64,000 nucleotides of DNA from Caldovatus sediminis (GTDB lineage: Bacteria; Pseudomonadota; Alphaproteobacteria; Acetobacterales; Acetobacteraceae): positions 124,001-188,000 of the forward strand of contig NZ_BMKS01000006.1 of NCBI RefSeq assembly GCF_014644455.1. The letters run 5' to 3'. Shown piece by piece: positions 22,190 to 31,712 of this stretch (position 1 is the stretch's first letter; every line of letters begins with the position of its first letter). The notes below the pieces were generated by a model. The model made no database searches. It was not told the origin of the DNA and worked only from the letters and a program-made list of their open reading frames with translations. Made by a program: the position numbers and the translations under genes.

Positions 22190-23629
22190 ATGCTCCGACT
22201 TCCACAGGGTTCCGTTCGGCCGCTCCTGGCCGTTTCGCTGCTGGCCGCCGTGGCGCTCGCCGGATGCGGCAAGCAGGAGCGGCCGGCGACGGCCAGCGCC
22301 GGCAGCCTGTACAACCGCCCCGACAGCTACGACCCGCCCGGGCCGCCGCACGATCCCTGGGGCCCCTGGATCCGCGAGGCGTCGCGGCGCTTCGACGTGC
22401 CCGAGACCTGGATCCGCGAGGTCATGCGCCAGGAGAGCGCCGGCCGCGCCACCGCGACCAGCCGGGCCGGCGCGATGGGGCTGATGCAGGTGATGCCCGG
22501 GACCTACCGCGAGCTGCGGGCGCGTTACGGCCTCGGCGACGATCCCTACCATCCCTACGACAACATCATGGCCGGCGCGGCGTACATCCGCGAGATGTAC
22601 GACCTGTTCGGTTCGCCCGCCTTCCTCGCCGCCTACAACGCCGGCCCGCGGCGGCTCGAGGACTACCTCTGGGGCGGCCGCGGCCTGCCGAGCGAGACGC
22701 GGAACTACGTCGCGCGGGTCGGGCCGCGCATCATCGACGCCACCCCGGCCCGCCGCGCCCCGCCCGAGGTGTACGCGGCGGCGGAGATTCCGCTGGACAT
22801 CCGCCCCGGCCCGCGGCGGATGGACGCCGGCACCATGATGGCGCTGCGCGAGCAGCGCCAGCGCATCGAGGCGGCCTCCATGCTCGCGCGCGCCGGCGCG
22901 CCGCCGGCAACGGCCGAGCCCGCCTCGGGCACGGCGCTCGCCGCGGCGACACCTGCCGCCAGCGCGCCGCCGCAGCGCGTGGCGAGCGTGGACCCGCGCG
23001 CCGGCATCGTCGTCGCCATGGAACCCATCCCGGACGGCAGCACGCCGGAAGGCGCCGCGGCCCTGGCGCGCGCGCGGCCGGAGGGCATCGGCGCCGGCGG
23101 CACGGCGATCTCCGGCCTGCCGGCGCCGCCCCCGCTGCCGGTCGGCGCGGGACCGCCGGCGACCCGCTCCCTGCTCGCGGCCGCGCGGGTGGAGCTGCCG
23201 CAGCGGCGGGGTGCGGCGCCCGGAGCCGCGATGCGCGACGCCTCCGCCACGCGCGCGCCGGCCGCGGCGGCGCCGGCCGAGCCGCAGCGCACCGGCCGCG
23301 GCGGCTTCAGCCTGATGTCGCAGGCCCAGGCGTCCGTCCTGCCGGCCGCAGCGCGCAACGACCGCCCGCAGCGCGGCACCCCTGGCCCGGGCTGGGGGGT
23401 GCAGGTCGGCGCCTTCAGCTCCGCTGAGCAGGCTCGCAACGCCGCCAACCAGGCGCGCGACGCGATCCGCGCGCTCGGTGCGCGCACCGTCGTCCAGCCG
23501 GTCTCGCAGGGGCGCAGCACGCTCTACCGCGCCCGCGTCACCGGCCTGTCGCGCGAGGCTGCCAACGCCGCCTGCGAACGGATGCGCAGCCGCGGCGGCT
23601 GCATGGTGCTCTCGCCCGACGCGATCTGA
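22190..23629 (+). CDS. lipoprotein lytic transglycosylase with C-terminal SPOR domain
   Basis: Probably an outer-membrane lipoprotein that cleaves peptidoglycan glycan strands. The N-terminus has a signal sequence ending in a LAGC lipobox with Cys26. The SLT (goose-lysozyme-like) domain spans about residues 60-175, with the catalytic Glu in RQESAGRA followed by GAMGLMQVMPGTYREL and AAYNAGP. A long Ala/Pro-rich linker follows. The last 80 residues form a SPOR domain (WGVQVGAFSSAEQARNAA), which binds denuded glycan at division sites. The ATG at 22190 was chosen because it starts the signal peptide; a GGAG lies nine bases upstream. Confidence 0.92.
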   Translation: MLRLPQGSVRPLLAVSLLAAVALAGCGKQERPATASAGSLYNRPDSYDPPGPPHDPWGPWIREASRRFDVPETWIREVMRQESAGRATATSRAGAMGLMQVMPGTYRELRARYGLGDDPYHPYDNIMAGAAYIREMYDLFGSPAFLAAYNAGPRRLEDYLWGGRGLPSETRNYVARVGPRIIDATPARRAPPEVYAAAEIPLDIRPGPRRMDAGTMMALREQRQRIEAASMLARAGAPPATAEPASGTALAAATPAASAPPQRVASVDPRAGIVVAMEPIPDGSTPEGAAALARARPEGIGAGGTAISGLPAPPPLPVGAGPPATRSLLAAARVELPQRRGAAPGAAMRDASATRAPAAAAPAEPQRTGRGGFSLMSQAQASVLPAAARNDRPQRGTPGPGWGVQVGAFSSAEQARNAANQARDAIRALGARTVVQPVSQGRSTLYRARVTGLSREAANAACERMRSRGGCMVLSPDAI

Positions 23630-23768
23630 TCGGCGCGGCGAGGGCGAGGGGCACGGCTCGCGCCCCCGTCCCGCGCCACCATTTGCGGCCTGGCGCGTTC
23701 TGCGGCTGAGGACGTGTCCGCGGGTGCGGCGCGCTCGCGGGCAGGATGTGGCGCGAGGTGCGACCGAC

Positions 23769-24020
23769 ATGCCGCGACGGCGCGAACGCCGGCGATCGCC
23801 GCAGCCGGCTGCCAGGCCCGACAGGCGGCCCCGGGCTCCCGCCGAGCCCGAGTCCCCCATGGCGACGCCCCCCGTCCCCGAAGGCCCGGCCCCCGACCCG
23901 GCGCCGGACGCGCCGACGGCCCCGGCGAGCGGCGAGTCGCGCGCAGGCGGAATGGAGGGCGAAGGGGGCGAGGCCGCCGCGGCGCGCCCGTCGGAGATGC
24001 CCCGCGGCGACACCTTCTGA
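23769..24020 (+). CDS. small proline-rich hypothetical protein (doubtful)
   Basis: An 83-residue frame with a basic N-terminus and then a disordered Pro/Ala/Glu-rich stretch ending in MPRGDTF. No domain, signal peptide or membrane segment. The shift from basic to acidic composition and the compact end are protein-like, but the region is so GC-rich that long open frames occur by chance. The rest of the gap 23630-24096 shows nothing else I can name. Confidence 0.3.
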   Translation: MPRRRERRRSPQPAARPDRRPRAPAEPESPMATPPVPEGPAPDPAPDAPTAPASGESRAGGMEGEGGEAAAARPSEMPRGDTF

Positions 24021-24096
24021 CGCGCGCCGCCCCCTTGCCCGGCCGCGACGCCTGCCGCAGCCTGCCGCGACCCTGCAACCTTGAGAGAGATGTCGC

Positions 24097-26256
24097 ATGC
24101 CGGCCGATCGCGGCACCCGCACGCAACCCGCCGCAGCGCCGGCCCCTGCCGGCCCTGCCGACTTCGCCGCGCTCGACGCGCTGGTGCGCCCGCGCTCCGT
24201 CGCCATCGTCGGCGCCTCCGACGATCCGAAGCGGATCGGCGGGCGACCGATCGCCTACCTGAAGCAGCAGGGCTTCGCCGGCGCGGTCTGGCCGGTGAAC
24301 CCGAACCGCCCGACGGTGCAGGGGCTGCCGGCCTTCGCCTCCGTCGCGGCGCTGCCGGAGGCGCCGGACGTCGCCATCGTCGCCGTGCCGGGCGCGCTCG
24401 CGAACGAGGCAGTGGAGGCGCTCGGCGCGCGCGGCTGCCGCGCGGCGATCGTCTTCACCTCCGGCTTCGCCGAGGTGGACGAGGCGGGCGCGGCGGCGCA
24501 GGCGGCGCTGGTCGCGACCGCGCGGCGGCACGGGATGCGCATCCTCGGGCCGAACAGCCTCGGCCTGTTCAACGCGGCGATCAATTTCTACCCGACCTTC
24601 TCGACCTCCTTCGAGCAGGGCTGGCCGCTGCCGGGGCGGATCGGCATCGCCAGCCAGTCCGGCGCCTACGGCACGCACATCTTCACCATCGCGCGCGCGC
24701 GCGGCCTCGGCACGCCGATCTGCATCATGACCGGCAACGAGGCCGACCTCTCGGTCGGCGAGGTGATCGGCTGGATGGCGCAGTCGGAGGAGGTGGACGT
24801 CATCGCCGCCTACGCCGAGGGCATCCGCGAGAGCGAGCGCTTCGTCGCCGCGCTCGACCTGGCGCGGCGCAACCGCAAGCCGGTGGTGATGATGAAGGTC
24901 GGGCGCAGCGCGCTCGGCGCCCACGCGGCGAGGTCGCACACCGCCTCCATCGCCGGCGACGACGCGGTGACGCAGGCCGTGCTCGACGAGTTCGGCGTGG
25001 TGCGCGCGCGCACGACGGAGGAGATGCTCGACATCGCCTACGCCGCGACGAAGCGCATCTACCCGGCGCGCAACACGCTCGGCGTGCTGACCATCTCGGG
25101 CGGCGCCGGCGTGCTGATCTCCGACGCGGCGGAGGCGCTCGGCCTCGCCATGCCGCCGATGCCGGAGGCGGCGCAGGCGGAGCTGCGCGCGCTGGTGCCG
25201 TTCTGCGGGCCGCGCAACCCGGTGGACTGCACGGCGCAGGTGGCGAACGACTGGCCCCTCGTCGGCCGCTTCGCCGAGAGCGTCGCCGCGGACGGGGGCT
25301 ATTCCAGCATCATCGCCTTCTTCACCCAGACCGCCGGCTCGCGCACGGTGGGCGAGGCGCTGCGCGAGCAGCTCAAGGGCGCGATCGCCCGGCATCCGGA
25401 CCGGCTCTGGGTGCTCTCCGCCATCCTGCCGGAGGAGGGGCGCCGGCGCTACGAGGAGGACGGGTTCCTGGTCTTCGAGGACCCCTCGCGCGCGGTGGTG
25501 GCGCTGCACGCCATGGGCCGCTTCGGCGAGTCCTTCGCGCGGGCCGGGCAGACCGCCGCCGCGGTGCCGCTGCCCGAGGTGCGCCTGCCCGGGACGACGC
25601 CGAGCGAGGCGGTGGCCAAGCGCCTGCTCGCCGAGGCCGGCGTGCCGGCGGTGCCGGAGCGCGCCTGCGGCGACGCGGCGGCCGCGGTCGCGGCGGCGGA
25701 GGAGATCGGCTACCCGGTGGTGCTGAAGATCCTCTCCCCCGACATCCTGCACAAGAGCGAGATCGGCGGCGTGCTGCTCGACGTGCGCGACGCCGCGGGC
25801 GTGCGCGCCGGCGTCGCGACGCTGCTCGAGCGGGCGCGCGAGCGGGCGCCGGGCGCGCGCATCGAGGGCGTGCTGGTGGCGAAGCAGATCGCCGGCGCGG
25901 TGGAGATGGCGCTCGGCATCACGCGCGATCCGGTGTTCGGGCCGGTGGCGATGGTGGGCCTCGGCGGCGTGTTCATCGAGGTGCTGAAGGACTTCGCGCT
26001 GCACCGCTGCCCGCTCGACCCGGCGCAGGCGGAGCGGATGGTGCGCTCGCTGCGCGGCTTCCCGCTGCTCGACGGCGCGCGCGGGCGGCCGAAGGCGGAC
26101 GTGGCGGCGCTGGCGCGGGCGCTGTCGCGGCTCTCCGCCTTCGCGGCGGCGGCCGGGCCACGGCTGCGCAGCGTGGACGTGAACCCGCTGCTGGTGCTGC
26201 CCGAGGGCCAGGGCTGCTACGCCGCGGACGCGGTGATCGAGCTCGCCGAGGGCTGA
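24097..26256 (+). CDS. NDP-forming acyl-CoA synthetase (acetate--CoA ligase family)
   Basis: A 719-residue single-chain enzyme that joins a carboxylic acid to CoA with nucleotide triphosphate cleavage to NDP. Domains in order: CoA-binding Rossmann domain (about 25-140, SVAIVGASDDPKRIGG), succinyl-CoA synthetase alpha-like domains (about 160-470) and a C-terminal ATP-grasp domain (about 495-719). His281 in ARSHTASIAG is at the conserved phosphohistidine position. Related proteins activate acetate, aromatic acids or dicarboxylates, and the substrate is unknown. It may supply CoA esters to the catabolic operon 2 kb downstream, though a reversed gene lies between. Confidence 0.88.
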   Translation: MPADRGTRTQPAAAPAPAGPADFAALDALVRPRSVAIVGASDDPKRIGGRPIAYLKQQGFAGAVWPVNPNRPTVQGLPAFASVAALPEAPDVAIVAVPGALANEAVEALGARGCRAAIVFTSGFAEVDEAGAAAQAALVATARRHGMRILGPNSLGLFNAAINFYPTFSTSFEQGWPLPGRIGIASQSGAYGTHIFTIARARGLGTPICIMTGNEADLSVGEVIGWMAQSEEVDVIAAYAEGIRESERFVAALDLARRNRKPVVMMKVGRSALGAHAARSHTASIAGDDAVTQAVLDEFGVVRARTTEEMLDIAYAATKRIYPARNTLGVLTISGGAGVLISDAAEALGLAMPPMPEAAQAELRALVPFCGPRNPVDCTAQVANDWPLVGRFAESVAADGGYSSIIAFFTQTAGSRTVGEALREQLKGAIARHPDRLWVLSAILPEEGRRRYEEDGFLVFEDPSRAVVALHAMGRFGESFARAGQTAAAVPLPEVRLPGTTPSEAVAKRLLAEAGVPAVPERACGDAAAAVAAAEEIGYPVVLKILSPDILHKSEIGGVLLDVRDAAGVRAGVATLLERARERAPGARIEGVLVAKQIAGAVEMALGITRDPVFGPVAMVGLGGVFIEVLKDFALHRCPLDPAQAERMVRSLRGFPLLDGARGRPKADVAALARALSRLSAFAAAAGPRLRSVDVNPLLVLPEGQGCYAADAVIELAEG

Positions 26257-26285
26257 GCGGGCGCGCGGCTCCCTGGCGCGGCGCC

Positions 26286-27911
26286 TCAGGCAGGCCGGAG
26301 AGGGTCCCGCAGCGGATGCGCGATGACGCGCGGCCGCGGCGCGGCCGGCCACCGCGGCGGCGCCGGCGCGTCCAGGGCGACGAGGTGCGCGGCCGCGGCC
26401 TCCGTCTCCGCCGGCGCCTCCTCCGCGGCGAGCACGAGGAGCCCCGCGCGCAGCCAGGGCAGGCTCGCCAGGCCGCGCAGCGCGAGGGTCTCGAACAGGC
26501 AGGGGCGCCAGCCGCGCGCGGCGAAGCGGCCCAGCCACTCCGCGAGTGGCCGCCAGCGGATCGTCGGCGTGCCGTCCGGCGCGGCCATCGCGGCCGAGAA
26601 CACCACCCGCCCGCTCCCGTGCGCGTGGCGGACGAGATTGCCGACCAGCGCCTCGGCCTCCGTCTCCGCCGCGCCGATCGGCCGCTGCGTCTCGATGCAG
26701 AAGACGAGGTCATGGCGCCGGCCGAGATCGAAGGCCTCGCCGAGCGGGCGCCGCGCGAAGCGGTCCGGCGCCACCAGGAACCGGTCGGGCGCGGCGTCGT
26801 CCACGCCGAACACCTCCTCCACCCCCTCCCGGGCCATGAGGGCGCGCAGGTAGCCGCCGGCGCCGCAGCCGAGCTGCAGCGCCGAGCGCGGCCGGTGCCG
26901 CGCCGCCAGGTGCCGCAGCGGCGGCAGGTCCAGCGTCAGCCCCGCCGCCTCCGGCATCTCCGGCGGCGTCTCGGCCGCACGGCCGGAGGCGCGCAGCGCC
27001 ACGGCCTCCAGGGTGCGCGCGATCAGCCCCAGGCCCGACGGGCCGGCCGACATGCCGGCGTAGCGGATCGCGTGCTCGACCGCGATCGGGTCCTCGACGA
27101 CGGCCTCGGGCCAGGCCAGCGGCCTGCCGCCGTTGCGCGCGTAGTTGATCGCGATCCCGGTCACGTCCTCCGGCCGCGGCGGCCGGTCGGAGACGAAGCG
27201 GGCGAACAGGTCGCGCAGGTGCCAGCTGCCGTGCACGGCCGCGGGCGAGCCCGTGGCGGCGAGGTGCGCGCCCCAGCTGTTGATCGCCTTCGCGCAGATC
27301 TGGTCGTAGCTGCGGACGGGGAAGTGGCCGAGCGGGAGGTCCTCCAGCACCACGCGCGGCGCCTCGCTCCCCGCCACCTGGATCGCGTGGTTCCCCTTGC
27401 CGATCCGCACCCGCTGCGGATCGAGGCCCGCGGTCGGGATCACCACCTTGAACACCGCGTTCGGCTCCGCGCGCAGACGGTGCGTGATCTCGCGCGGCGG
27501 ATCGAGGCAGCGTCGGCCCGCCTGGTCCGGCGAGGGGACGTAGGTGCGCCAGCGCACGCGCCCGACCGCTCCCTGCGGGATCGCCGCCAGCGCCTGCGCG
27601 AGCGCGGCGCGCGAGGGGGCGATCACGAACTCGTCCGCGTCGAGCGGCAGGACCGCGTCGGGGCGGAACAGGGGCACCATGCGGCGGAAGGCCGCGGTCG
27701 TCGCCTCGGACTGCGGGAAGCCGTAGGTCGGGCACTCCATCACGATCAGCGGCAGGCCCTCGCGCTGCAGCGCGGCGAGGATCGCCGGCGTGGCGTCCGC
27801 CGAGCCGTTCTCGACGACCACCAGCGCGTCGGCGAAGCGGCAGGTGTGGCGGACCCAGGCCTCGATGACATCGGCCTCGTTCCGCACCATGCCGAGGGCG
27901 AGGACTCTCAC
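26286..27911 (-). CDS. glycosyltransferase family 2 / methyltransferase fusion protein
   Basis: A 541-residue two-domain protein. The N-terminal part (about 1-290) opens with VLALGMVRNEADVIEAWVRH and has a DADEF metal-binding motif at residues 91-95, as in the GT2 subfamily that scans for a new acceptor at the protein or cell surface. The C-terminal part (about 335-541) has a SAM-binding motif LGCGAGGYLRAL and looks like a class I methyltransferase. The GTG start at 27911 directly precedes the GT2 core and has AGG upstream; a longer start at 28028 would add only basic, low-complexity residues. No membrane segment, so it may modify a cytosolic polysaccharide precursor. It lies tail to tail with the acyl-CoA synthetase gene. 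Confidence 0.8.
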   Translation of the reverse strand: MRVLALGMVRNEADVIEAWVRHTCRFADALVVVENGSADATPAILAALQREGLPLIVMECPTYGFPQSEATTAAFRRMVPLFRPDAVLPLDADEFVIAPSRAALAQALAAIPQGAVGRVRWRTYVPSPDQAGRRCLDPPREITHRLRAEPNAVFKVVIPTAGLDPQRVRIGKGNHAIQVAGSEAPRVVLEDLPLGHFPVRSYDQICAKAINSWGAHLAATGSPAAVHGSWHLRDLFARFVSDRPPRPEDVTGIAINYARNGGRPLAWPEAVVEDPIAVEHAIRYAGMSAGPSGLGLIARTLEAVALRASGRAAETPPEMPEAAGLTLDLPPLRHLAARHRPRSALQLGCGAGGYLRALMAREGVEEVFGVDDAAPDRFLVAPDRFARRPLGEAFDLGRRHDLVFCIETQRPIGAAETEAEALVGNLVRHAHGSGRVVFSAAMAAPDGTPTIRWRPLAEWLGRFAARGWRPCLFETLALRGLASLPWLRAGLLVLAAEEAPAETEAAAAHLVALDAPAPPRWPAAPRPRVIAHPLRDPLRPA

Positions 27912-28115
27912 GGGGGGACCTTGCGGGGGCGGATGTCGCGGTCGCTGCGCGTTCGGGGTCGCCGGATGAACAGCATATCGGCGGCGGATTGCCAACCGCC
28001 GGTTTCGGCGGCGCCGGGGCGAGGGCATCGCCCGGGCCCCCGCGCGTCATGGCCACCGAGGCCGCCCGTCGCGGCATCGCGGCCGGCGCACCGGCACGGA
28101 ACGGGAGTGCCAGGG

Positions 28116-28430
28116 ATGCGCGACGACGAAGGCCATGCATGGATGACGCGCGGCTTGCCGCCGCAGGCGTCGCTCTCCGACCACCCGCACCGGCAGCAGA
28201 TCAACGCGCTGATCGCGGTGATCGCCGCCCGGCTCGGCGCGCTGCGCGCCAGGGGCGTAATGGACGAGGACGAGGCCGAGCGGGCGCTGCGCACCGCCGA
28301 CGCCTTCCTGCCCGAGGGCTCCGAGGCGCTCGGCCTCCGCCTGCTCGCCGTGGTGCGCCAGGCGGGCGAGCTCGCCGCCGGCGCGGGCCTGCCGCGCGAC
28401 CCCCTGGACCCCGGCGGCGCCCGAGGCTAG
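28116..28430 (+). CDS. small hypothetical protein
   Basis: 104 residues, not recognised. After a charged start it shows a helical, amphipathic core (QQINALIAVIAARLGALRARGVMDEDEAERALRTADAFL in outline), ending in a Pro/Gly-rich tail. A second possible start is the ATG at 28143. It lies 49 bases before the CoA-transferase operon, and the codon pattern is coherent, so I think it is real. Its function is unknown. Confidence 0.55.
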   Translation: MRDDEGHAWMTRGLPPQASLSDHPHRQQINALIAVIAARLGALRARGVMDEDEAERALRTADAFLPEGSEALGLRLLAVVRQAGELAAGAGLPRDPLDPGGARG

Positions 28431-28479
28431 AGCCGCTTCCGCGCGCCACCACGCGGCGCCGCGGAACGCGGGGGAAGCG

Positions 28480-29160
28480 ATGATCAACAAGATCGTCCGC
28501 ACCATGGCCGAGGCCATGGCGGGCATCAGGGACGGATCCACCGTGCTGATCGGCGGCTTCGGCGCCGTCGGCCAGCCGGACGCGCTGATCGAGGGGCTGA
28601 TCGAGCAGGGCGCGAAGGACCTGGTCTGCGTCGCCAACAACGCGGGCACCGGGCGCACCGGCCTCGCGCGGCTGATGGAGCTCGGCCGGGTGCGCAAGAT
28701 CATCTGCTCCTTCCCGCGCTCCGCCGGCTCGGTCGTGTTCGAGGAGCTGTACCGCGAGGGGAGGATCGAGCTGGAGATCGTGCCGCAGGGCACGCTCGCC
28801 GAGCGCATGCGCGCCGCCGGCGCGGGCGTGCCCGCCTTCTACACCCCGACCGGCGTCGGCACGCTGCTCGCCCAGGGCAAGGAGGTGCGCGAGATAGACG
28901 GGCGGCCCTACGTGCTGGAGCGCGCGCTGAAGGGCGACGTCGCCCTGATCGAGGCGTGGGAGGCCGACCGCTGGGGCAACCTCACCTACCGGGAGAGCGG
29001 GCGCAACTTCAACCCGGTGATGGCGATGGCCGCCGAGCTGACCATCGCGCAGGCGATGCACATCCGCGCGCTCGGCGAGATCAACCCGGACCACGTGGTG
29101 ACGCCCGGCATCTTCGTGGACCGGGTGATCCACGTGGACAGGGGCCCCGACTGGGCCTAG
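28480..29160 (+). CDS. CoA-transferase subunit A (3-oxoacid type)
   Basis: Alpha subunit of a class I CoA-transferase, which moves CoA between acyl groups such as succinyl-CoA and a 3-oxo acid. The 226 residues carry GSTVLIGGFGAVGQPDALIEGL (about residues 18-40), close to the PcaI/ScoA/AtoD signature, and the late GNLTYRESGRNFNPVMAMAA segment. It forms the pair with the next gene. The likely acceptor is a 3-oxoadipate- or acetoacetate-like acid, but the substrate cannot be fixed from sequence. Confidence 0.9.
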   Translation: MINKIVRTMAEAMAGIRDGSTVLIGGFGAVGQPDALIEGLIEQGAKDLVCVANNAGTGRTGLARLMELGRVRKIICSFPRSAGSVVFEELYREGRIELEIVPQGTLAERMRAAGAGVPAFYTPTGVGTLLAQGKEVREIDGRPYVLERALKGDVALIEAWEADRWGNLTYRESGRNFNPVMAMAAELTIAQAMHIRALGEINPDHVVTPGIFVDRVIHVDRGPDWA

Positions 29161-29186
29161 CGTTCGAGCGGAGGAGACACGCCGCC

Positions 29187-29831
29187 ATGAAGCCCTTCTC
29201 GCGCGCCCAGATGGCCGCCCGCGTGGCGCAGGACATCCCCGAGGGCTGGTTCGTCAACCTCGGCATCGGCATCCCGACCATGGTCGCCGACCACGTGCCG
29301 GCCGACCGCGAGGTGATCCTGCATTCCGAGAACGGCATCCTCGGCATGGGCCCGGCGCCGCCGCCCGACAAGGTGGACCCGTGGCTGGTCAACGCCGGCA
29401 AGCAGCCGGTGACGCTGCGGCCGGGCGGGTCGTTCTTCCACCACGCCGACTCCTTCGCGATGATCCGCGGCGGCCATCTCGACCTCTGCGTGCTCGGCGC
29501 CTTCGAGGTGGCGGAGAACGGCGACATCGCCAACTGGGCGACGAGCGAGAACGACACCGCGCCCGCCGTCGGCGGGGCGATGGACCTCGCCGCGGGCGCG
29601 AAGCGGCTGTGGGTGGTGATGGAGCACACCACGAAGGACGGGCGGCCGAAGCTGGTCGAGCGGTGCAGCTATCCGCTGACGGCGCTCGGCGCGGTGAGCC
29701 GCGTCTACACCAACCTCGGCGTGTTCGACGTGGTGAAGGGGCGCGGCTTCGTGGTGGTGGACATGGCGCCGGGCGTCACCTTCGAGGCGCTGCAGGAGCG
29801 GAGCGGGGCGAAGCTGCACCTGCCGGGCTGA
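29187..29831 (+). CDS. CoA-transferase subunit B
   Basis: Beta subunit, 214 residues, with the catalytic Glu48 in the SENGILGMG motif that forms the glutamyl-CoA thioester. NLGIGIPTMVADHV near the start is the usual PcaJ/ScoB segment. The ATG at 29187 has a GGAGGAGA Shine-Dalgarno. It follows subunit A by 26 bases and precedes the first acyl-CoA dehydrogenase by 12, so all are one operon. Confidence 0.92.
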   Translation: MKPFSRAQMAARVAQDIPEGWFVNLGIGIPTMVADHVPADREVILHSENGILGMGPAPPPDKVDPWLVNAGKQPVTLRPGGSFFHHADSFAMIRGGHLDLCVLGAFEVAENGDIANWATSENDTAPAVGGAMDLAAGAKRLWVVMEHTTKDGRPKLVERCSYPLTALGAVSRVYTNLGVFDVVKGRGFVVVDMAPGVTFEALQERSGAKLHLPG

Positions 29832-29843
29832 ACGGGGGAACGC

Positions 29844-30929
29844 ATGAGCGAGGCGCTGGCGGGCACGGAGGCGGAGCGCGCCGAATCCATCCGCATGATC
29901 CGCGACAGCGCCGCCGCGGTGGCGCCGCGCGGCGGCGACACGAGGCGCGTCCGCGCGCTGCGCTTCAAGGACCCGGGCTTCGACCCCGCCGTGCTGCGCG
30001 AGATGGGCGCGCTCGGCTGGATCGGGCTGCGCGCGCCGGAGGCGGCCGGCGGCGCCGGGCTCGGCATGGGCGAGATGTGCGCGCTGGCCGAGGAGCTGGG
30101 CGCCGGCCTCGCGCCGGAGCCGCTCATCCCCTCCGTGCTGTCGGCGACGCTGCTCGCGGCGGCCGAGGACCGGGCGGCGCTGCCGCGCCTCCTCGCCGGC
30201 GAGACCTACATGCCGACGGCCTGGCAGGAGCGGCCGGACACGCTGGAGGTGCCGGGCAGCCCGGACGCGCCGCGGCGCTTCATCCCGCAGGCGGCGGGCG
30301 CCGGCGGCTTCCTGCTGCCGGTGCGCGAGGGCGGGCGGATCGCGCTCTATGTGCTGGACGCCGCGGGCGCGGACCTCGCGATCGAGCGCACGCAGGACGG
30401 CGGGAACTACGGCACGCTGCGACCCGCCCTCGGCGAAGCGCGGCGCGTGGCGGACGACGTCGGCGCGGTGCTCGCGCGGGCGCTCGACGAGGCGGCGCTC
30501 GCCACCGCCGCCTATCTGCTCGGCGTGATGGAGCGGAGCTTCGACCTCGCGCTGAACTACCTCAGGACGCGCCAGCAGTTCGGGCGGGTGATCGGCAGCT
30601 TCCAGGCGCTGCAGCACCGCGCGGCGGACCTCAGGATCCAGCTCGGCCTGACGCGGGCGAGCGTGGAGAGCGCGGCGGCGGCGCTCGACGCCGGGGCGGA
30701 GGGCGCGGTGCGCCGCGCCGCGGTCTCGCGCGCCAAGGCGCGGGCGGCGGAGGCCTCGCTGCTGGTCACGCGCCAGGTGATCCAGCTGCACGGCGGCATC
30801 GGCTACACGGACGAGTACGACGCCGGGCTCTATCTGCGCAAGGCGATGGTGCTGGCGAACCAGTTCGGCTCCGCCGCGCTGCACCGCCGCCGCTTCATGA
30901 AGGACGCGCCGGAGGGGGCCGAGGAATGA
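29844..30929 (+). CDS. acyl-CoA dehydrogenase-like protein, short form
   Basis: A 361-residue member of the acyl-CoA dehydrogenase fold. MGALGWIGLRAPEAAGGAGLG and the FAD-contact region RTRQQFGRVIGSFQALQHR are visible, as is LHGGIGYTDEYDAGLYLRKA near the end. The usual catalytic YEGT segment is replaced by NQFGSA, so a canonical base is not seen. In this it resembles the non-catalytic or partner subunit of two-subunit acyl-CoA dehydrogenases, and it sits in one operon with a second, full-length dehydrogenase. Its stop overlaps the next start. Confidence 0.85.
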   Translation: MSEALAGTEAERAESIRMIRDSAAAVAPRGGDTRRVRALRFKDPGFDPAVLREMGALGWIGLRAPEAAGGAGLGMGEMCALAEELGAGLAPEPLIPSVLSATLLAAAEDRAALPRLLAGETYMPTAWQERPDTLEVPGSPDAPRRFIPQAAGAGGFLLPVREGGRIALYVLDAAGADLAIERTQDGGNYGTLRPALGEARRVADDVGAVLARALDEAALATAAYLLGVMERSFDLALNYLRTRQQFGRVIGSFQALQHRAADLRIQLGLTRASVESAAAALDAGAEGAVRRAAVSRAKARAAEASLLVTRQVIQLHGGIGYTDEYDAGLYLRKAMVLANQFGSAALHRRRFMKDAPEGAEE

Positions 30930-31708
30930 GCGAGACGGCGGAGCGCATGCGCGTCGTCGAGGAGCGCGACGGCGCGGTGCTGGTCCTGACGCTCGACTAC
31001 CCGGCGCGGCGCAACGCGCTGGCGATGCCGCTGCGCGCCGCGCTCGAGGACGCGCTGGAGCGCGCGCACGCGCCGGAGAGCGGCGTCCGCGCCGTGGTCG
31101 TGACCGGGAGCGAGGGGACCTTCTGCTCCGGCGGCGACATCTCCCGCATGGAGGTCGCGACCGCGATGGAGGGGCGCGAGCGCATGCGCCGCACGCACCG
31201 CCTGGTGCGGCTGATGGCCAAGGGCGGGCTGCCGATCGTCGCCGCGGTGGAGGGCTGGTGCGCCGGCGCCGGCATGGCGCTCGCCTGCGCCTGCGACACC
31301 ATCGTCGCGGCGGAGGACGCGCGCTTCGTCGCGGGCTTCCACAAGATCGGCCTGATGGCGGACATGGGCCTCGCCCACTTCCTGCCGGCGCGCGTCGGCA
31401 TGGGCCGGGCGCGGCGCCTCCTGCTCTACCACGAGCAGCTCACCGCGCCGGAGGCGGAGCGCATCGGCCTCGTGGACTTCGTCGCGCCGAGGGGCCACGC
31501 GCTGGCGACCGCGCTGGAGAAGGCGCGCTTCCTCGCCGAGGAGGCGCCGGCGCCGATCCGGCTGACCAAGCAGATCCTCGCCGAGGGCCTCGACGAGTCG
31601 CTGGAGCAGGAGAAGACCTACCAGGGCCTGCTCTTCACCACCGAGGACCACAAGGAGGGCCGCGCCGCCTTCTTCGCCAGGCGCAAGCCCGTCTTCAAGG
31701 GAGCCTGA
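30926..31708 (+). CDS. enoyl-CoA hydratase/isomerase family (crotonase-fold) protein
   Basis: 260 residues with the crotonase fold; the oxyanion-hole segments are seen as FCSGGDISRM and VEGWCAGAGMALACACD. The two Glu residues of classical enoyl-CoA hydratases are absent: the first position is Ala in GAGMALA, and the second region reads GLMADMGLAHFLP with an Asp, as in PaaG-type isomerases. It may therefore be an isomerase or another crotonase-family enzyme. It overlaps the preceding dehydrogenase gene by four bases (ATGA), and the next dehydrogenase starts four bases downstream. Confidence 0.85.
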   Translation: MSETAERMRVVEERDGAVLVLTLDYPARRNALAMPLRAALEDALERAHAPESGVRAVVVTGSEGTFCSGGDISRMEVATAMEGRERMRRTHRLVRLMAKGGLPIVAAVEGWCAGAGMALACACDTIVAAEDARFVAGFHKIGLMADMGLAHFLPARVGMGRARRLLLYHEQLTAPEAERIGLVDFVAPRGHALATALEKARFLAEEAPAPIRLTKQILAEGLDESLEQEKTYQGLLFTTEDHKEGRAAFFARRKPVFKGA

Positions 31709-31712
31709 GCCG

